From positions 1 to 64,000 of the forward strand of contig NZ_QRCT01000016.1 of NCBI RefSeq assembly GCF_003363435.1: DNA of 64,000 nucleotides, given 5' to 3'. This DNA is from Anaerosacchariphilus polymeriproducens (lineage in GTDB: Bacteria > Bacillota > Clostridia > Lachnospirales > Lachnospiraceae). Numbering within the stretch: position 1 is the stretch's first letter; each line of letters starts with the position of its first letter. The notes under the pieces were generated by a model, which searched no databases, had not been told where the DNA came from, and saw only the letters and a list, made by a program, of their open reading frames with translations. This document shows, one piece after another, positions 17,022-26,339 of this stretch. Made by a program: the position numbers and the translations under genes.

Positions 17022-17756
17022 TTACGATGTCTTAATATCTTTTTTCTTTAACCGAAACATACTTATCCCTATTATCATGACACAGAAGATAAGACAACTC
17101 AATATGAAAATGTAATTTCTATTTCCCAACATCTCATTTTCTCTATTAGCATTCATACCTATTAACAATAATGAATAAGGCCAAGCAAATCCAATCCCCA
17201 TACTATTAATAACTAATCCTACAATACTACCAATTAAAGAAATTACTACAGGAACAGAAAAGCTGCGGATTATCATAGATAAGTATAACTGCAAGAGAAT
17301 TATCACAGTCCCCGCAATACTTCCTCGTAAAATCCATGTCCATATCTCTATTGGAACAGTTCCTGAAAGGCCTGCAAATTTTCCACTCATATAAAATAAA
17401 ATCCCTACCCAGATTTGAGTTAATATTGTCATAAAAAAAACCATTGAAAACTTTGCGAGAAATAAACAAAATCTAGGAACAGGCACAGTCATAACAAAAT
17501 TCCAATTTTGATTTAAATGCTCAAGCCTCCATAGATAAGAGCAATAAACAGCAATTAATGGTGCATAGAAAAAACTGGAATAAAATAAAGTGTGTTGTGT
17601 CCAAAGGCTGTACCATTCTGATTTTAAAGTCTCTAGACTTTGTAAATAATTAAAAGTTCCCATAATTGCAGGTATGCATGGAATTAATAAAAATACAAAC
17701 CATAAATAAGATTTTCTTAGTTTTTTTTGTTCCACCTGTATACATCTAAATAACAC
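17022..17756 (-). CDS. Lantibiotic-protection type ABC permease (LanG/MutG-like)
   Basis: The 244-residue protein has six hydrophobic segments and the ABC-2 permease layout of LanG-type immunity subunits: an N-terminal CIQVEQKKLRKSY motif entering helix 1, and a tyrosine/tryptophan-rich first loop. It is the last gene of a three-gene operon and starts two bases after its partner permease. With the ATPase it should form a transporter that removes cationic or lanthionine peptides from the membrane, as LanFEG and clostridial CprABC do. Confidence 0.8.
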   Translation of the reverse strand: MLFRCIQVEQKKLRKSYLWFVFLLIPCIPAIMGTFNYLQSLETLKSEWYSLWTQHTLFYSSFFYAPLIAVYCSYLWRLEHLNQNWNFVMTVPVPRFCLFLAKFSMVFFMTILTQIWVGILFYMSGKFAGLSGTVPIEIWTWILRGSIAGTVIILLQLYLSMIIRSFSVPVVISLIGSIVGLVINSMGIGFAWPYSLLLIGMNANRENEMLGNRNYIFILSCLIFCVMIIGISMFRLKKKDIKTS

Positions 17757-17758
17757 AC

Positions 17759-18505
17759 TTACACTTCCCTTCTTAAAAATAATTTCTTTCCAACTAAATA
17801 AATAATAATCCCTAAAACAGCTAAGAAAAACAATGCTTCGGTTTTATATGGAATCTCGTATACCTTCATGACTCCTGCCGGTACATTCCTAAAACGAAAA
17901 CCACTAAGAATAGAATAATAACCCCATATAATAAAATAAGGGAATGGAGCAGGAAAAAACATTGAAAATAAACCGAAAAAAGTACCTCCAATCCCTACTG
18001 TTAGACAAGCGACCTGATTCTTAAATTGAAATGATAATATTTGATGTATTAAGAATAATATTACACTTACCGTAAATGTTGATACTATAAATTCTATCCA
18101 CATGTGTGTTTCTAACATCTGTGTGAACTTAAAAATACCACCTACAAGTTTGATACATATCATCTGTAATATTGTAAATCCTAATATATAGATACTGCCA
18201 AGAATTAGCTTATAATCAAAAACTTTACCTTTTTCTTCTAACGTATATAGTAATTTCAGTGTGTTCCCTTTATTCTCTATATCACATAAACGGCTTGCGA
18301 GCATTGCCATAACAATTGGTATGATAATCACATTCATCGTAGACATAAAATATAGCAAATTAGAATAACCCATGTTTAATTGTGCCTGATTCGTATGCGA
18401 TGTTATAAATAACATCCATATTCCTTGAATTGCAAGCGGCACCAGTAATAGCAGCCAAATTTTGCGATATCTGGTTTTTTTTATTTCGGTGGTTAATAGC
18501 TTCAC
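17759..18505 (-). CDS. Lantibiotic-protection type ABC permease (LanE/MutE-like)
   Basis: The 248-residue protein starts with LTTEIKKTRYRKIWLLLL, the characteristic amphipathic lead-in of LanE-type permeases, and has six membrane segments. The start codon overlaps the ATPase stop by four bases (ATGA). It pairs with the downstream permease to form the membrane part of the transporter. Which peptide it handles cannot be read from sequence. Confidence 0.8.
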   Translation of the reverse strand: MKLLTTEIKKTRYRKIWLLLLVPLAIQGIWMLFITSHTNQAQLNMGYSNLLYFMSTMNVIIIPIVMAMLASRLCDIENKGNTLKLLYTLEEKGKVFDYKLILGSIYILGFTILQMICIKLVGGIFKFTQMLETHMWIEFIVSTFTVSVILFLIHQILSFQFKNQVACLTVGIGGTFFGLFSMFFPAPFPYFIIWGYYSILSGFRFRNVPAGVMKVYEIPYKTEALFFLAVLGIIIYLVGKKLFLRREV

Positions 18506-19416
18506 AAACTCACCTGCTTCCCTGTCAGACTTATGAATATTTCTTCAAGGCTCTTCTGCTTTTCTATTACTCTTGTAATACCAATTCCATTCTCTACTAA
18601 TAAGGAAACAATATTTGCCACTTCTATTTCTGCAAGTATTGGTAATACAATATTCTCCTGCTCTACTTTATACTTTATAGCATTTTGATTTAACACCTCA
18701 AAAGCCTTTACCTGATCTAAGGTACGGATATGAATTTTTTTACTCGCCTGTTGATGAAGCAGACTAAGATTATCTTGAAATATCAATTCTCCATTATCAA
18801 TGATTCCAACATTGGTAGCCATTTGATCTACCTCACTTAATAAGTGACTGGATACCATCACTGTCATTCCGTATTTTTGTGGCAGACTTTTAATTAATTC
18901 TCTCATCTCTTGAATTCCGGCCGGATCTAATCCATTGGTTGGTTCATCCAAAAGAAGTAATTTAGGCCTCCCAATCAATGCAACAGCTAATCCCAGTCTT
19001 TGCTTCATTCCTAACGAATAATTTTTAACCTTCTTATGTTGTTCTTCTTCTAATCTTACTATTTTTAAAACATTTCCAATTTCAGATTTAGAAACATTTT
19101 TCAATATTCGAACAATCTCTAAATTCTCTCCTCCTGTTAAATGTCCATAATAAGAAGGAGACTCAATCAGGGAACCTGTATTTTTTAAGATTGTAATTCT
19201 ATTTTTTTCACAAAGCTGTTTTCCCAAAATTCTAACATTACCTTCTGTCGGCTTAATTAAACCAAGAACCATCTTCATACTTGTGGTTTTCCCTGCCCCG
19301 TTTGGTCCTAAAAATCCATATACACTACCAACAGGAACTCTTAAATCTAGTTGCTTTACGGAATATTTATTTCCATATTGTTTACTCAGCATTTTTGTTT
19401 CAATAATATAATTCAT
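18502..19416 (-). CDS. Lantibiotic-protection type ABC ATPase (LanF/CprA-like)
   Basis: The 304-residue protein has an ABC ATPase domain (about 1-220) with Walker A GPNGAGKTTSMK (38-49), signature YSLGMKQRLGL, Walker B LLLLDEPTNGLD and switch His in MVSSHLLSE. A C-terminal region of about 80 residues follows, as in peptide-immunity ATPases. It is the first gene of the operon and is divergent from the two-component system across 154 bases, an arrangement like peptide-detoxification modules such as Cpr. Confidence 0.88.
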   Translation of the reverse strand: MNYIIETKMLSKQYGNKYSVKQLDLRVPVGSVYGFLGPNGAGKTTSMKMVLGLIKPTEGNVRILGKQLCEKNRITILKNTGSLIESPSYYGHLTGGENLEIVRILKNVSKSEIGNVLKIVRLEEEQHKKVKNYSLGMKQRLGLAVALIGRPKLLLLDEPTNGLDPAGIQEMRELIKSLPQKYGMTVMVSSHLLSEVDQMATNVGIIDNGELIFQDNLSLLHQQASKKIHIRTLDQVKAFEVLNQNAIKYKVEQENIVLPILAEIEVANIVSLLVENGIGITRVIEKQKSLEEIFISLTGKQVSL

Positions 19417-19489
19417 ATTTCCTCCACTCTCTTTTAATTGATTTCATTCTTTAATTCTATATCATCTGCCTTACTAAGACCTGACACTA

Positions 19490-19511
19490 ACCTTACATTT
19501 ACCTTAACTTT
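19490..19511. promoter_or_regulatory. 11-base direct repeat between ABC operon and two-component genes
   Basis: ACCTTACATTT (19490-19500) is followed directly by ACCTTAACTTT (19501-19511), so the ACCTTA word repeats at one helical turn. OmpR-type response regulators typically bind tandem repeats with this period. It lies upstream of a possible TATAGA -10 box for the ABC operon, a position suited to activation. Confidence 0.55.
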
Positions 19512-19570
19512 ATTATATCCTCTCTACAAAAAGCTAAAATTGCATTATAATTGATTTAAAGATAAAAGAA

Positions 19571-20290
19571 ATGAGTGATTTTATGAATAATATATTGAAA
19601 AGTAAAATTTTAATGGTAGATGATAATGATGAAATACGGAATCTTTTATTTAACCTTTTAAAAAAAGAAGGTTATCAAAGTCTCATGACAGCAAAAAACT
19701 GTAAAGAAGCTACCAATTGCTTTCAGAATTATGTACCTGATATCGTGATACTGGATATCATGCTTCCAGATGGAGACGGTTTCTCATTAATGCGGGCATT
19801 CCGCCTAATTTCAGATGCTCCCGTCTTATTCCTTTCCGCTAAGGATGAAGACAATGACCGCCTGTTAGGTCTTGGTCTGGGTGCAGATGACTATATTACG
19901 AAACCTTTCCTTCCTACGGAACTATTACTTCGATTGTCCGCAATACTTAAGAGAACCTATTTACCGCTCCATAACATAACCACCCAAACCTTAACACTTG
20001 GAATACGTAATATTAATTTTAGCAGTGGAGTTGTCACTACTCCTACTCAAACGATTGCCCTTACTGCAAAAGAACTCACTTTATTAAAAAAACTAAATGA
20101 TAATAGAGGTAATATTGTAACTTTCGATTCACTTTCTGATGCTGTTTGGGGAGAAAATTATTATGGATATGAAAACACATTAATGGTTCATATTCGAAGG
20201 TTAAGAGAAAAAATTGAAGATATGCCATCTGAGCCAAAGTGGCTTTTAACATTTAGGGGACTTGGCTACAAATTGATGAAAGGAGACTAA
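19571..20290 (+). CDS. OmpR-family response regulator
   Basis: The N-terminal receiver domain has the acidic pocket Asp17-Asp18, phospho-acceptor Asp62 (VILDIMLPDGDG) and Lys in YITKPF. The C-terminal winged helix shows LTAKELTLLKKL and VHIRRLREKIE. Its genomic position beside a LanFEG-like transporter suggests it controls that operon in response to antimicrobial peptides. The ATG at 19571 has a weak ribosome site; a second ATG at residue 5 is possible. The kinase gene follows three bases later. Confidence 0.92.
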   Translation: MSDFMNNILKSKILMVDDNDEIRNLLFNLLKKEGYQSLMTAKNCKEATNCFQNYVPDIVILDIMLPDGDGFSLMRAFRLISDAPVLFLSAKDEDNDRLLGLGLGADDYITKPFLPTELLLRLSAILKRTYLPLHNITTQTLTLGIRNINFSSGVVTTPTQTIALTAKELTLLKKLNDNRGNIVTFDSLSDAVWGENYYGYENTLMVHIRRLREKIEDMPSEPKWLLTFRGLGYKLMKGD

Positions 20291-20293
20291 GTT

Positions 20294-21631
20294 TTGAAAA
20301 GTTTAAGAAAAATTCTATCTAATTTTATTTTAACTGCACTATTGATTATCTTAATTACACTTATTTTTAATTTCTGTATCTACGCTTGCTTTGTATTCTA
20401 TTTTTCAACTTCTAAATCTAACATTTCATTAGATAAAATTGCAAAAGAATTAACACAATCAAATTCTGGCGTATCCTTATCCTCTAATGGTTTAGATCTA
20501 TTGCAGTCAAAATATTCATGGGCAATGTTACTGGATGACAATGGGAATATTATTTGGGACTGGCAGTTACCAAGTGACCTTTTTAAGACTTATACAAGTT
20601 CTGATATTGCTTCTTTTAGCAAATGGTATTTAAAAGATTACCCTGTAAATGGCTGGAACACAAAATATGGTCTATTAATTGTAGGTTCTCCGAAACGCAG
20701 CCTTTGGAAATCAAGTCTAGAAATTCCAACAACTGCAGTATACAAATTCCCTGTCATAATTTTAAGTATTCTAATAATTAATTTTATATTTATACTTTTA
20801 CTTTCCTTATTATTTGGGTATCGATTTTATCGTTCTTTGCGTATTATTACAAATGGAATCGCGGGACTTGCTAACCAATCTTATACCCCGCTTCCCGAAA
20901 AAGGTATGACTGAATTATTGGCCAAGCACTTAAATCAAACAGCAACTCTCTTAAATAAACAAAATGATTTTCTTTCCAAAAGGGATTCTGCACGAACCAG
21001 GTGGATTAGTGGTGTTTCCCATGATATTCGAACTCCACTTTCTATCATTATGGGATACACAGATTGCCTCAAGTCGGATGCTGCCTTATCCCAAAAACAA
21101 AAAAAGCAGATCTCTACTATCGAAGAACAAAGTTTTCAAATAAAAAAATTGATTGAGGACTTAAATCTTACTTCAAAATTAGAATACAATATGCATCCGT
21201 TACGTTTCACGAAATACAAACTATCTGCTCTTTTAAGAAAAGTAGTTACCGACTTTTTGAATCAAGATATGGATGATAAGTATCAGATTTATATTGATTT
21301 GCCTTCCTCTTTAGAAAATATTTTTCTCCTTGGTGATACAAATCTCTTATATCGTGCTTATTCAAATATTATCTTAAACAGCATCAAACATAACAAAAAT
21401 GGATGCCATATTAATGTTTCTGTTATTTTAGAATCAAGTTATGTTTCTATAAGCTTTTGTGATTCTGGAAAAGGCATTCCCAAAAAAATCATTGAACTTT
21501 TAAAAACTGATTCTGAACCCGATGAAAAAACTCACATTATGGGATTAAGAATTGTAAAACAGATTATCCTGGCACATAATAGTGAAATAACTTTCTCAAA
21601 TGAACAAATTATCATAAAAATGCCTTTGTAA
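20294..21631 (+). CDS. Membrane sensor histidine kinase
   Basis: The 445-residue kinase has two membrane helices (about 11-38 and 153-177) enclosing an extracellular sensor of about 115 residues. A HAMP-like segment follows, then the DHp helix with His243 in GVSHDIRTPLS and a HATPase domain with N (IILNSIKHN), G1 (FCDSGKGIP) and G2 (IMGLRIVK) boxes. The start codon is TTG, eight bases after AAAGGAGA. The architecture fits direct peptide sensing more than the intramembrane BceS type, whose extracellular loop is nearly absent. Confidence 0.9.
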   Translation: MKSLRKILSNFILTALLIILITLIFNFCIYACFVFYFSTSKSNISLDKIAKELTQSNSGVSLSSNGLDLLQSKYSWAMLLDDNGNIIWDWQLPSDLFKTYTSSDIASFSKWYLKDYPVNGWNTKYGLLIVGSPKRSLWKSSLEIPTTAVYKFPVIILSILIINFIFILLLSLLFGYRFYRSLRIITNGIAGLANQSYTPLPEKGMTELLAKHLNQTATLLNKQNDFLSKRDSARTRWISGVSHDIRTPLSIIMGYTDCLKSDAALSQKQKKQISTIEEQSFQIKKLIEDLNLTSKLEYNMHPLRFTKYKLSALLRKVVTDFLNQDMDDKYQIYIDLPSSLENIFLLGDTNLLYRAYSNIILNSIKHNKNGCHINVSVILESSYVSISFCDSGKGIPKKIIELLKTDSEPDEKTHIMGLRIVKQIILAHNSEITFSNEQIIIKMPL

Positions 21632-21641
21632 AGCAAAAAAC

Positions 21642-21669
21642 TAAGGCAGCTAATATTTTAGCTGCCTTA
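21642..21669. terminator. Bidirectional terminator after the kinase gene
   Basis: TAAGGCAGCTAA and TTAGCTGCCTTA form a perfect 12-base stem with a four-base loop, flanked by A-rich and T-rich DNA. It separates the kinase gene from the carbonic anhydrase remnant. Confidence 0.85.
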
Positions 21670-21679
21670 ATAATATTGT

Positions 21680-22150
21680 CTATTTATCGTTTACTATTTC
21701 CAACTCTCCTGTAACGGAATCAATAACCAATCCATAAACATTCACATCCTCCGGTACAAGTGGATGTTGCTGAATTAAATTTACCGATTCTAAAACAGAA
21801 GTATTCAAATCCTCAAATCCACTAAGCCATGAATCAAAATCAACCCCACAGTATTTAACCATATCTAGATTTGATTGGGAAATTCCTCGTTCCAACATTT
21901 TTTCAATCATTATCTTATTATCAATATACTGTACTCCGCAATCAGTATGACTGATTACTAAAATTTCACTTATGCCTAAATTATAAATACCTATCAGCAA
22001 GCTTCTCATTACACTGCCAAATTTATGGGAAATAACTGCTCCTGCATTTTTAATTATTTTAGCATCTCCATTTTTTATACCAAGTGCCTCAGGTAATAAT
22101 TGAGTCAGACGAGTGTCCAAGCAAGAAACAATAGCAATTTTCTTTTATTA
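21680..22150 (-). pseudogene. Beta-carbonic anhydrase, 5'-truncated and frameshifted
   Basis: The reading frame gives a clear beta-class carbonic anhydrase: IAIVSCLDTRL with the first zinc Cys, Asp and Arg, GDAKIIKNAGAVI, then ISHTDCG with the zinc His and Cys. Just upstream of KIAIVSC the frame is closed by a TAA at 22147-22145 with no start codon between. The next start, a TTG at 22120, would omit the first zinc Cys. Adding one A to the A run near 22141-22138 would continue the frame into NEHNKRK, but even then no ATG exists before the purB stop. It probably lost its 5' end by deletion next to purB. Confidence 0.75.
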
Positions 22151-22188
22151 TGCTCATTGATATTAATCCTTAATTTAGCTTAACATTA

Positions 22189-23622
22189 TTAGACATTTAT
22201 TTCTGCCTTCATTCCTAGTAATTCCTTATTCTGCTCCAAAACAGGTTTCACTACTTTATTCAAGAATGACTCTACTTGTTCTTTTGATCTGCCTACATAT
22301 TTTGAAGGATCCATTGTCTTTTGCAAATCTTCCAAACTCATATTAAATGCAGAATCTGCAGCAATTAATTCCAAAAGATTATTATCCACTCCTTTTTCTT
22401 TCACATTTTTACCGGCTTCCATGGAAAGTTCACGTATTCTTTCGTGCAGTTCCTGTCTGTCGCCACCTGCTTTTACCGCATCCATCATAATGTTTTCCGT
22501 TGCCATAAAAGGTAATTCTGACATTAAACGTTTCGTTATAACTTTATCATATACTACAAGACCATCAACAACATTTAAGCAGAGGTCTAAAATACCGTCA
22601 ATTGCTAGAAATCCTTCCGGAATACTTAATCTTTTATTAGCTGAATCATCTAAAGTTCTCTCAAACCATTGAGTCGCTGAAGTAATTGCCGGGTTTAAAG
22701 CATCTACCATAACATAACGAGCCAATGATGCAATTCTTTCACTACGCATTGGATTTCTCTTATAAGCCATCGCAGAGGAACCTATTTGATTTTTTTCAAA
22801 AGGTTCTTCAATTTCTTTTAAGTGTTGTAATAAACGGATATCATTGGAGAACTTATGTGCACTTGCTGCAATACCTGCAAGTACATTCAGAACTCTTGTG
22901 TCTACTTTTCTAGAGTAAGTTTGTCCTGATACCGGATAACATTCTTGAAATCCCATTTTCTCTGCGATCATAGGATCAATCTTATCAATCTTTTCCTGAT
23001 CTCCATCGAATAATTCTAAAAAACTTGCCTGCGTTCCAGTTGTACCTTTGGAACCTAACAATTTTAGACTGTTTATTACATAATCCAAATCTTCTAAATC
23101 TAATAAAAACTCCTGCATCCATAAAGTAGCTCTTTTTCCTACAGTAGTTGGTTGCGCCGGCTGAAAATGAGTAAACCCTAAAGTAGGTAAGGCTTTATAT
23201 TTTTCAGCAAATACAGCAAGTTCTGAAAGTACATTCACTAGTTTTTTCTTTACTAATTTTAGCCCTTCTGCCATAACGATAACATCTGTATTGTCTCCAA
23301 CATAGCAGGAAGTTGCTCCTAAATGAATGATCCCTTTTGCTTTTGGACATTGTACACCATATGCATATACGTGTGACATTACATCATGACGTACCAATTT
23401 TTCACGTTCTTTCGCTACTTCAAAGTTAATATTATCTTTGTTCGCTTTCAATTCTTCTATTTGTTCTTCTGTAATATGCAATCCAAGTTCTTTTTCTGTT
23501 TCTGCAAGCGCGATCCAAAGTCTTCTCCACGTTTTAAACTTCATATCCGGCGAAAAAATATATTGCATTTCTTTACTTGCATAACGCTCAGATAGTGGAC
23601 TTTGATATTTATCCGTTGTCAT
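22189..23622 (-). CDS. purB: Adenylosuccinate lyase
   Basis: PurB cleaves SAICAR to AICAR and adenylosuccinate to AMP, releasing fumarate. The 477-residue protein has the fumarase/aspartase superfamily signature in SSAMAYKRNPMRSE (about 281-294), with the catalytic Ser on that flexible loop, and the His motif region TSCYVGDN. It is the third gene of a purC-purF-purB operon, 23 bases after purF. Confidence 0.96.
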   Translation of the reverse strand: MTTDKYQSPLSERYASKEMQYIFSPDMKFKTWRRLWIALAETEKELGLHITEEQIEELKANKDNINFEVAKEREKLVRHDVMSHVYAYGVQCPKAKGIIHLGATSCYVGDNTDVIVMAEGLKLVKKKLVNVLSELAVFAEKYKALPTLGFTHFQPAQPTTVGKRATLWMQEFLLDLEDLDYVINSLKLLGSKGTTGTQASFLELFDGDQEKIDKIDPMIAEKMGFQECYPVSGQTYSRKVDTRVLNVLAGIAASAHKFSNDIRLLQHLKEIEEPFEKNQIGSSAMAYKRNPMRSERIASLARYVMVDALNPAITSATQWFERTLDDSANKRLSIPEGFLAIDGILDLCLNVVDGLVVYDKVITKRLMSELPFMATENIMMDAVKAGGDRQELHERIRELSMEAGKNVKEKGVDNNLLELIAADSAFNMSLEDLQKTMDPSKYVGRSKEQVESFLNKVVKPVLEQNKELLGMKAEINV

Positions 23623-23645
23623 AAGTCTCTCCTTCTTTATACTAA

Positions 23646-25103
23646 TTATTTTTGATATTCACCGCGAATGTCCTCTTTAGGAGGTTCTAAAGGATATTTT
23701 CCAGTAAAACATCCACTACAAATATCTAAATTGTTTACAATTTCCTTCAGACGCTCAATCTTTAAGTATGCTAAAGAATCGGCACCAATCACCTGACATA
23801 TTTCTTCAACAGAACGATTATATGCGATTAACTGTTCTCTTGCAGGTACATCAGTTCCGAAATAACATGGCCATAAAAATGGAGGAGAACTGATTCTCAC
23901 ATGTACTTCTTTTGCTCCAGCTTCTTTTAACATTCCTACAATACGATCGCTAGTTGTGCCACGGACTATGGAATCATCAATCATTATCACTCGTTTTCCA
24001 TTCACTACTTCTTTCATAGCATTAAGTTTAATCCTAACACTGGATTCACGATTACTCTGTTTTGGCTTAATGAAAGTACGTCCGACATAACCATTTTTTA
24101 CAAAAGCAGTTCCATATGGAATCCCTGCTTCTAATGCATACCCTTGTGCCGCTGCGTTTCCAGATTCCGGAACCCCTACTACCACATCTGCTTCGACGGG
24201 TGAATCAATAGCCAAAAATCGTCCTGCCTGCATTCTTGATTGGAAAACACCTACACCATCAATGTGACTATCCGGTCTTGAAAAATATATATATTCAAAT
24301 ACACATCTGGCCTGTTCTTCTTTTTTTAAACAATGAGAGGTGTCTGATTGAATTCCTCCTTCTGGTGTAATCGTAACAATTTCACCAGGCAAAATATCAC
24401 GAACATATTCAGCTCCTATCGTCTCTAGAGCACACGTTTCTGAAGTAATTATATATGCATTTTCTCTTTTCCCGATACATAATGGTTTGAATCCAAGCGG
24501 ATCCCTTGCTCCAATTAATTTTCTAGGGCTCATAACAATCAAAGAATAAGCTCCTTTTATCTTATCCATTGCTCGTCCGACTGCTTCTTCTACTGTCTTG
24601 GAATTCAATCTTTCTCGCGCAATATAATAAGCAATTACTTCAGTATCTATTGTTGTTTGAAAAATAGCTCCTGTATATTCTAATTCTTTCCTTAATTCAA
24701 TTGCATTAATTAAGTTCCCATTATGCGCTAATGCTAAAGTTCCTTTTACATAATTTATAACCAAAGGCTGGGCATTTTCTCTCGTACTGCTTCCAGCAGT
24801 AGAATATCGTACATGACCTACTCCGATATCCCCCTTCATAGCATCTATATCTACATTTTCAGGAGTAAAGACTTCGTTAACCAGCCCCATACCTTTATAG
24901 GATAACACTTTTCCTTTCGGACCTTTGGTATCACTTACCGCAATACCGCAACTTTCCTGACCTCTATGCTGCAATGCAAACAAACCATAATATATAGTAG
25001 ATGCAACGTCTCCTCCATCAAAATCATAGATACCAAAGACACCGCATTCTTCACTCAATTTATCCATATTTTCAAATTGTTCATGGACATTTTTATTCTG
25101 CAT
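23646..25103 (-). CDS. purF: Amidophosphoribosyltransferase
   Basis: PurF makes phosphoribosylamine from PRPP and glutamine, the committed purine step. A 19-residue propeptide precedes the catalytic Cys20 (EECGVFGIYD), so the mature enzyme starts at Cys20 after processing. The PRPP loop VIMIDDSIVRGTTS is present. Cysteines in ARCVFEYIYF, FLWPCYFG and the terminal DICSGC mark the oxygen-sensitive iron-sulphur form found in Bacillus and clostridia. The length of 485 is normal. Confidence 0.96.
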   Translation of the reverse strand: MQNKNVHEQFENMDKLSEECGVFGIYDFDGGDVASTIYYGLFALQHRGQESCGIAVSDTKGPKGKVLSYKGMGLVNEVFTPENVDIDAMKGDIGVGHVRYSTAGSSTRENAQPLVINYVKGTLALAHNGNLINAIELRKELEYTGAIFQTTIDTEVIAYYIARERLNSKTVEEAVGRAMDKIKGAYSLIVMSPRKLIGARDPLGFKPLCIGKRENAYIITSETCALETIGAEYVRDILPGEIVTITPEGGIQSDTSHCLKKEEQARCVFEYIYFSRPDSHIDGVGVFQSRMQAGRFLAIDSPVEADVVVGVPESGNAAAQGYALEAGIPYGTAFVKNGYVGRTFIKPKQSNRESSVRIKLNAMKEVVNGKRVIMIDDSIVRGTTSDRIVGMLKEAGAKEVHVRISSPPFLWPCYFGTDVPAREQLIAYNRSVEEICQVIGADSLAYLKIERLKEIVNNLDICSGCFTGKYPLEPPKEDIRGEYQK

Positions 25104-25129
25104 CTTTTACCTCTTTCTAACTAATATTG

Positions 25130-25837
25130 TTATAATCCAATACGTTTAAAAACTTCTTGGTATGCATCTTCAACATTCCCCATGTCTCTTCTGAAACGGT
25201 CCTTATCTAATTTTTCATGTGTTTTTGCATCCCATAGTCTACAAGTATCCGGGGATATTTCATCTGCTAAAATAATATCACCTTTATATCTTCCGAATTC
25301 AATCTTAAAATCAACCAATTCGATTCCTGCTTCTGCAAAAAACTTACTGAGCACTTCATTTACTTTAAAAGCATAATTGGTTATTTTCTCAATCTCTTCC
25401 TTCGTTGAGGCTCCTATAGCGACCGCATAATAATCATTAATCATAGGATCGCCCAACGCATCATCTTTATAACTTAATTCAAATGTAGGTGTTAATAATT
25501 GTCTTCCTTCTTCAATGCCTAGTTTTTTGGAAAAGCTTCCTGCAGCTATATTTCGTATAATCACTTCCAGAGGTACAATTTCGACTGCTTTCACTGCTGT
25601 TTCCCTATCGCTTAGTTCCTCAATATAGTGAGTCGGTACTCCTTCTTTTTCTAACACTTGGAAAAGATAATTTGACATTCGGTTATTAATAACACCTTTT
25701 CCAACAATAGTACCCTTTTTTTCACCATTAAATGCAGTTGCATCGTCTTTATAATCTACAATTAAGACATCTTCTACATCTGTTTTAAATACTTTTTTAG
25801 CTTTTCCTTCGTATAACATATCTAACTTTTGCATCAT
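25130..25837 (-). CDS. purC: SAICAR synthetase
   Basis: PurC joins CAIR and aspartate with ATP. The 235-residue protein shows [10 protein letters not shown] (ATP binding), [12 protein letters not shown], and the C-terminal [12 protein letters not shown] signature. It is the first gene of the purC-purF-purB operon and is preceded by a near-consensus promoter about 60 bases upstream. Confidence 0.96.
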   Translation of the reverse strand: MMQKLDMLYEGKAKKVFKTDVEDVLIVDYKDDATAFNGEKKGTIVGKGVINNRMSNYLFQVLEKEGVPTHYIEELSDRETAVKAVEIVPLEVIIRNIAAGSFSKKLGIEEGRQLLTPTFELSYKDDALGDPMINDYYAVAIGASTKEEIEKITNYAFKVNEVLSKFFAEAGIELVDFKIEFGRYKGDIILADEISPDTCRLWDAKTHEKLDKDRFRRDMGNVEDAYQEVFKRIGL

Positions 25838-25894
25838 TCACACCTATCCTTTTCATCTTAATTTACTGTATATTTTGAAACAAACTACACATGA

Positions 25895-25923
25895 ATTATA
25901 AACATGACAACGTTGAAAGTCAA
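25895..25923 (-). promoter_or_regulatory. Promoter of the purC-purF-purB operon
   Basis: On the minus strand TTGACT (25923-25918) and TATAAT (25900-25895) are separated by exactly 17 bases. No purine riboswitch is visible in the short leader that follows, so control, if any, is at initiation. Confidence 0.85.
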
Positions 25924-26124
25924 CCATTGTAAAAAAAATTGTTTGCTGTATGAACTTGAAAATTTGGTAAAAAAAGAAACCTGTTTCAATGCTTATGGTA
26001 TTTTTTTCCTAATTCAACTGTAAACTCTCATATGATTTTTCTTTCAAGAATGTAGATACTTTGTATATATCTTATAACTTCTTAAGTTTATCCATTATTT
26101 TTATAACAAATGTGTGCAAACTCT

Positions 26125-26153
26125 TTGACACAAATCTAGGTCTATGATATGAT
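26125..26153 (+). promoter_or_regulatory. Promoter of the bglG-type antiterminator gene
   Basis: TTGACA (26125-26130) and TATGAT (26148-26153) are 17 bases apart. Transcription would begin about 30 bases before the RAT element at 26191. Confidence 0.85.
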
Positions 26154-26190
26154 TAATATACAAGTTTAACAAGTATTGTTCATACTTCAT

Positions 26191-26269
26191 GGATGGTTAC
26201 TGGTAATGCAGGCTAAACCACTTTTTTAAGTTACGTAGCATATTGTAACTCTAGGAAAAGTGGTTTTTT
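26191..26269 (+). promoter_or_regulatory. RAT element and terminator ahead of the antiterminator gene
   Basis: The LicT-type RAT hairpin occupies 26191-26219 (GGTTACTGG and GCAGGCTAAACC are its conserved parts). It overlaps the left arm of a terminator, AAACCACTTTT (26216-26226), which pairs with AAAAGTGGTTT (26256-26266) and ends in T. Protein bound to the RAT blocks the terminator, so the gene controls its own read-through. Confidence 0.92.
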
Positions 26270-26339
26270 TATTGGCATGAAGTTCTTCTATATAATTTTG
26301 GAACTGGTACAGCTTATTGATAAAAAGGAGTTATAAAAC

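Noticed and set aside
25838-26120. Purine riboswitch before purC
   Set aside because: The leader after the promoter is short and contains none of the conserved purine-aptamer loop words.
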